This document shows, piece after piece, positions 61,385-64,000 of a stretch of 64,000 nucleotides of DNA. The translations under genes and the position numbers were made by a program. The stretch covers positions 124,001 through 188,000 of the forward strand of contig NZ_JAFIQT010000007.1 of the NCBI RefSeq assembly GCF_017355935.1, written 5' to 3'. This DNA comes from Telluribacter humicola (GTDB lineage Bacteria > Bacteroidota > Bacteroidia > Cytophagales > Spirosomataceae). The notes beneath the pieces are model-generated. The model made no database searches, was not told where the DNA came from, and worked only from the letters and a program-made list of their open reading frames with translations. The number at the start of each line of letters is the position of its first letter. Position 1 is the stretch's first letter.

Positions 61385-62134
61385 TTAACTAATCAATCCT
61401 GCTTTTATAGCTGTTTTGTTAGATACGGTAGGGCTAGCAGTGGCTTTAATCAATTGCCGGATCGATACCAGATGCGTAAGCAGCGCTACCGGCACGATGA
61501 ACGTCGGGAGCCATATGAAAGGAAAATGGAGCAAAGCTATATTGGGTTGATCAAAAGCAAACTGCTGGAAGGGAGTAGTCGCCGACAGAATACCATGAAA
61601 GACGATGTTCAGGAGCAGCCCCAGCGACAGCACATTCCATACCATTACTATCCGTTTGGATAGGTATTGATTGGTTAGTCCCAGGTAGGCAACTAGGGGC
61701 GCCGTAATACCTACCAGTATGTCAAAATTGCGTCCGGTAAAAGTCATCAGCTCCGGAATGGTCTTGTGCAGGAACAACCAGTACAGTACCAGCTCGACGG
61801 GTACCCGTACGAAGTTAGTATACGTCAGGGCAGATAGCGGCAACTGGTCTACAAATGACCTACCCCTCCTGGTCACAAAAAGCAGTAGGATAGTCAACAA
61901 GGGAGGACCTACCGCAAAAATAAGTCTAGGAGGTACCGCGGTAGTATCTTTAAAGAAATCCGTGAAAGCCAGAGCCGCCTTGATCGCCAGCCAGACCAGC
62001 AGACCGGCAGTAATATAACTAAAGGCAGACGCCGATACTCCACTCTTCCGTACAGCTGACAGAAAGAAGACCAGGGTGACTAGCGTAGTCAACGCAAACA
62101 CGACCGGAATAAACAGGGGCAGGTTCTGTAACAT
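61385..62134 (-). CDS. Polytopic membrane protein of unknown function, likely MarR-controlled
   Basis: 249 aa with about seven hydrophobic segments (first ones LPLFIPVVFALTTLVTLVFF and ITAGLLVWLAIKAALAF); a 7-TM layout with no catalytic motif. The family is not recognised. It follows the MarR gene by 56 bases on the same strand, and a copy of the MarR operator-like sequence lies just before its start (62156-62176), so it is probably regulated by that MarR protein. Confidence 0.75.
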   Translation of the reverse strand: MLQNLPLFIPVVFALTTLVTLVFFLSAVRKSGVSASAFSYITAGLLVWLAIKAALAFTDFFKDTTAVPPRLIFAVGPPLLTILLLFVTRRGRSFVDQLPLSALTYTNFVRVPVELVLYWLFLHKTIPELMTFTGRNFDILVGITAPLVAYLGLTNQYLSKRIVMVWNVLSLGLLLNIVFHGILSATTPFQQFAFDQPNIALLHFPFIWLPTFIVPVALLTHLVSIRQLIKATASPTVSNKTAIKAGLIS

Positions 62135-62155
62135 AGGGCTAATAGATAAAGTTAA

Positions 62156-62176
62156 ACATGTATATGCAAGTATATA
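62156..62176. promoter_or_regulatory. Second MarR operator-like site
   Basis: ACATGTATATGCAAGTATAT agrees with one strand of the palindrome at 62678-62703 at 17 of 21 positions over the full 21 bases. It sits 22 bases before the membrane protein start. Confidence 0.55.
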
Positions 62177-62190
62177 GCTAAAAAAATAGA

Positions 62191-62661
62191 CTACTCTTTT
62201 ATATCATCCAGGTTAGACTTGATCGCCTCCGTAATCAGGTCCAGTTGCTGAATGTTGTACTTACCCAATATCCCCTCCACCGTTGTATGCAGCTTCTCCC
62301 AGATGGGTGCTATGGTTTCCAGGAGTTCATAGCCTTCCCGGGTTAATGACAGCTCCGAGTGCCGCGGGTCCTTTGCCTTTGTCACCTGCACCCACCCCTT
62401 TTCTACCAGCTTTTTCAGGTCCCGGCTCATGGTCGACTGGTCCAGTACCAGCATATTCGCTATGGCCTTCTGATTGACATTCCGTCTCTTCCCGATGATA
62501 AAAAGAATAGATACCATACTTCCCTGCAATCCAAACGGCTTGAACTTACTTTCGTAGGCGGCATTCAGCATACGGTGCAGCCTGCGTAGTTTAGCGTTGA
62601 TACAATACTGCGGGTTGATCCGGTCAAAGTAGGGTGTCTCTATTTTGTTTGGTGCTTGCAT
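62191..62661 (-). CDS. MarR-family transcriptional regulator
   Basis: 156 aa with the winged-helix core: GLQGSMVSILFIIGKRRNV, NQKAIANMLVLDQSTMSRDLKKL (recognition helix) and the wing WVQVTKAKDPRHSELSLTREG. MarR proteins bind palindromes as dimers and let go when bound to small phenolic or similar ligands. A 26-bp palindrome lies directly before its start, which fits self-repression. Two Cys are not evident in the ligand area, so redox sensing is not indicated. Confidence 0.93.
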   Translation of the reverse strand: MQAPNKIETPYFDRINPQYCINAKLRRLHRMLNAAYESKFKPFGLQGSMVSILFIIGKRRNVNQKAIANMLVLDQSTMSRDLKKLVEKGWVQVTKAKDPRHSELSLTREGYELLETIAPIWEKLHTTVEGILGKYNIQQLDLITEAIKSNLDDIKE

Positions 62662-62677
62662 AGCACAAAGGAATGCC

Positions 62678-62703
62678 CTTATACTTGCACATACAAGTAT
62701 AAG
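62678..62703. promoter_or_regulatory. Palindromic operator before the MarR gene
   Basis: CTTATACTTG-cacata-CAAGTATAAG, perfect 10-bp arms, 16 bases before the MarR start codon. The size and place fit a MarR dimer site for autorepression. Confidence 0.75.
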
Positions 62704-62875
62704 GAAGAAAATATTTCATTTACTAGTTAGTGGATCGCAGGATACTGACGACTAACGCATAGAGAGTACTATTACGGAAGCCAGCTCCAATAAATCTATC
62801 AAAAATATATCCAGCGGATTAAACCTTAGTCCGGAAATAGTATCTAACCTATGTACACTTAAACTCCTGCTAGCC

Positions 62876-63007
62876 ATGAACACGATAGCCACCATCCGCC
62901 AGTACAGCGTACAAAAGAGCAAGTACGGTAAGAAGGAGAAGATCAATACTGCCGAGCCTTTTGAAGCGCTTACCAGGAAGTACTACTACGTCAAGACTTT
63001 GAGCTAA
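62876..63007 (+). CDS. 43-aa basic small protein, probably real
   Basis: ATG at 62876 to TAA at 63005-63007, giving MNTIATIRQYSVQKSKYGKK and ending YYYVKTLS. It is rich in Lys and Tyr, with no signal peptide. Support for being a gene: it sits in an otherwise empty gap and is followed 38 bases later by a perfect 34-bp hairpin that the convergent oxidoreductase gene shares. No family is recognised. Confidence 0.55.
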   Translation: MNTIATIRQYSVQKSKYGKKEKINTAEPFEALTRKYYYVKTLS

Positions 63008-63045
63008 TAAAGCTATATATCCCTACTATTCTTAACCTAACCTAC

Positions 63046-63079
63046 CGCAAAGAGGCGCTCCCGGGAGCGCCTCTTTGCG
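63046..63079. terminator. Perfect 34-bp palindromic terminator
   Basis: Two 17-bp arms meeting without spacer (63046-63062, 63063-63079), between the small ORF and the convergent oxidoreductase gene. No long T run follows. Confidence 0.8.
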
Positions 63080-63144
63080 AATCAAACTACTCTATATCCG
63101 ATACCTGGATTCATACATCTAAGTGTATAGTTCGCAAACTCTAT

Positions 63145-64000
63145 TTAAGGTACCACTACCATCTTACCGGTCGTGTGCAGGGTATACACCTGCTCTAAGG
63201 CTTCGGGCGCCTCATCCAGGGAGTACGTCTTACTTACGTGTACTTTTAGCTTTCCGGCCTCGGCCAGTTCGCGCAGGGCATAGAGTTGAGTGGCATGGGG
63301 CTCTACAAATACAAATCTGAAATTTATACTTGGGTCCAGGTCCTGCCCCTGGTTCAGAATAGACACCAATGTACCTCCGGGTTTTAGGGCCACCAGGCTT
63401 TGCTGCAGGCTTTCGCCGCTGGTACAGTCAAAAATCAGGTCCACACCCTCCGGATAGATCTTCTTAGCGGCCTCTCCGATGTGCTGATCTTTATAGTCAA
63501 TAGTATGGTCGGCACCGATCTCCCGCATGTAGGCGTGGTTCCTTTCGCTGGCTACTCCTAGTACCTCGGCTCCCCTGGCTTTGGCCAGTTGGATACCAAA
63601 ACTACCTACACCACCGGAGGCACCGATAATCAGTACGCTTTGCCCCGCCTGCAGGTTACCGGCCACGTACAGCGACTGGTAAGCTGTCAGTCCCGCCAGA
63701 GGTATACCGGCCGTTTCTTCCCAACTGAGAGTCCGGGGCCTTAGAGCAAGGTAGCTTTCGGGTATTACGATATACTCCGCAAAAGTACCCCACTTTACTT
63801 CGGGGCGGCGGGCGTAACCATATACCTCATCCCCTACCTCAAAGCGTCTGGCGGCGTGCCCCCGCTCCTCCACGACACCGGCCATATCCCATCCCGGTAT
63901 CACCGGCATCAGATGCGGCATCATATCTTTATAGTACCCTTCCCGGATTACGGTATCTACCGGATTCACCCCGGCGGCTTTTATTTTGACCAGTACCTCT
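63145..64000 (-). CDS. Quinone-oxidoreductase-like MDR protein, 5' end outside the window
   Basis: The coding frame runs off the right edge: beyond the internal GTG at 63969 it still reads EVLVKIKAAGVNPVD, the standard N-terminal part of this family. Seen are PVIPGWDMAGVVEE, DEVYGYARRPE, GIPLAGLTAYQSL, the NADPH motif IIGASGGVGSFGIQLAKARG and the C-terminal HTTGKMVVVP. No structural-zinc Cys set is visible, as in the QOR-type branch. It reduces quinones or enones with NADPH; the substrate is unknown. Confidence 0.92.
   Translation of the reverse strand, partial: EVLVKIKAAGVNPVDTVIREGYYKDMMPHLMPVIPGWDMAGVVEERGHAARRFEVGDEVYGYARRPEVKWGTFAEYIVIPESYLALRPRTLSWEETAGIPLAGLTAYQSLYVAGNLQAGQSVLIIGASGGVGSFGIQLAKARGAEVLGVASERNHAYMREIGADHTIDYKDQHIGEAAKKIYPEGVDLIFDCTSGESLQQSLVALKPGGTLVSILNQGQDLDPSINFRFVFVEPHATQLYALRELAEAGKLKVHVSKTYSLDEAPEALEQVYTLHTTGKMVVVP

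Noticed and set aside
1-64000. CRISPR array, tRNA or rRNA genes, prophage
   Set aside because: No regularly spaced direct repeats, no cloverleaf with a T-arm GGTTCGAATCC-type segment, no rRNA-like conserved stretch and no phage structural genes were found on reading.

Overview
The window looks like a chromosomal segment of a Bacteroidota species, most likely order Cytophagales (Spirosoma/Dyadobacter-like). The grounds are two SusC/SusD pairs, a metalloprotease with a type IX secretion (T9SS) C-terminal sorting domain, a T9SS plug-type protein, a DUF3276 PUR-like protein, LytS/LytTR signalling, and -7 promoter elements of the Bacteroidota form TAnnTTTG. No rRNA, tRNA, CRISPR array, transposase or integrase gene was seen.

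Layout. (1) 0.2-13.4 kb: one SusCD pair, then a five-gene unit (SusC, SusD, two lipoproteins, M43 metalloprotease), closed by a 19-bp-stem terminator. (2) 13.4-30.7 kb: a nitrate assimilation island. On the minus strand lie nirB, nirD, a NarX/PilJ-like sensor kinase and a NarL-type regulator. Divergently on the plus strand lie cobA, an outer-membrane porin, a NarK/NasA transporter, a 1194-aa nitrate reductase fused to an FAD/BFD electron-transfer module, a rubredoxin-tailed relative of siroheme reductases that lacks the siroheme-cluster cysteines, and a nitrate-reductase-associated protein. An MNT/HEPN toxin-antitoxin pair with a frameshifted HEPN gene interrupts the region, followed by mobA and a precorrin-2 dehydrogenase on the minus strand. 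Together these genes cover import, nitrate reduction, nitrite reduction, siroheme synthesis, the last step of Mo-cofactor maturation, and sensing. (3) 30.8-53.5 kb: mostly housekeeping and envelope genes (ABC-F, YchF, PfkA, RlpA, DUF58, M20 peptidase, YdcF, YfhO, patatin, MBL hydrolase, GH92 mannosidase), with a small DUF4258/YgiT pair. (4) 53.5-56.0 kb: an accessory patch that looks AT-richer by eye. It holds a lone ORF followed by an attC-like imperfect inverted repeat, a remnant of a LytTR gene 3' end, an SGNH hydrolase and a DinB-like protein. (5) 56-64 kb: a LytS/LytTR pair, small unknown proteins, a glycan cluster (GT2, polysaccharide deacetylase, methyltransferase), a MarR regulator with two matching operator-like sites, a 43-aa ORF and a quinone-oxidoreductase-like gene cut by the right edge.

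The points most worth following are the cluster-less siroheme-reductase relative with a rubredoxin tail, the attC-like site beside the orphan ORF, the mutually exclusive hairpins at the nitrate reductase stop codon, the frameshifted HEPN gene, the MarR operator pair and the SusCD-plus-protease unit. Family assignments were made by reading motifs; no database search was run.
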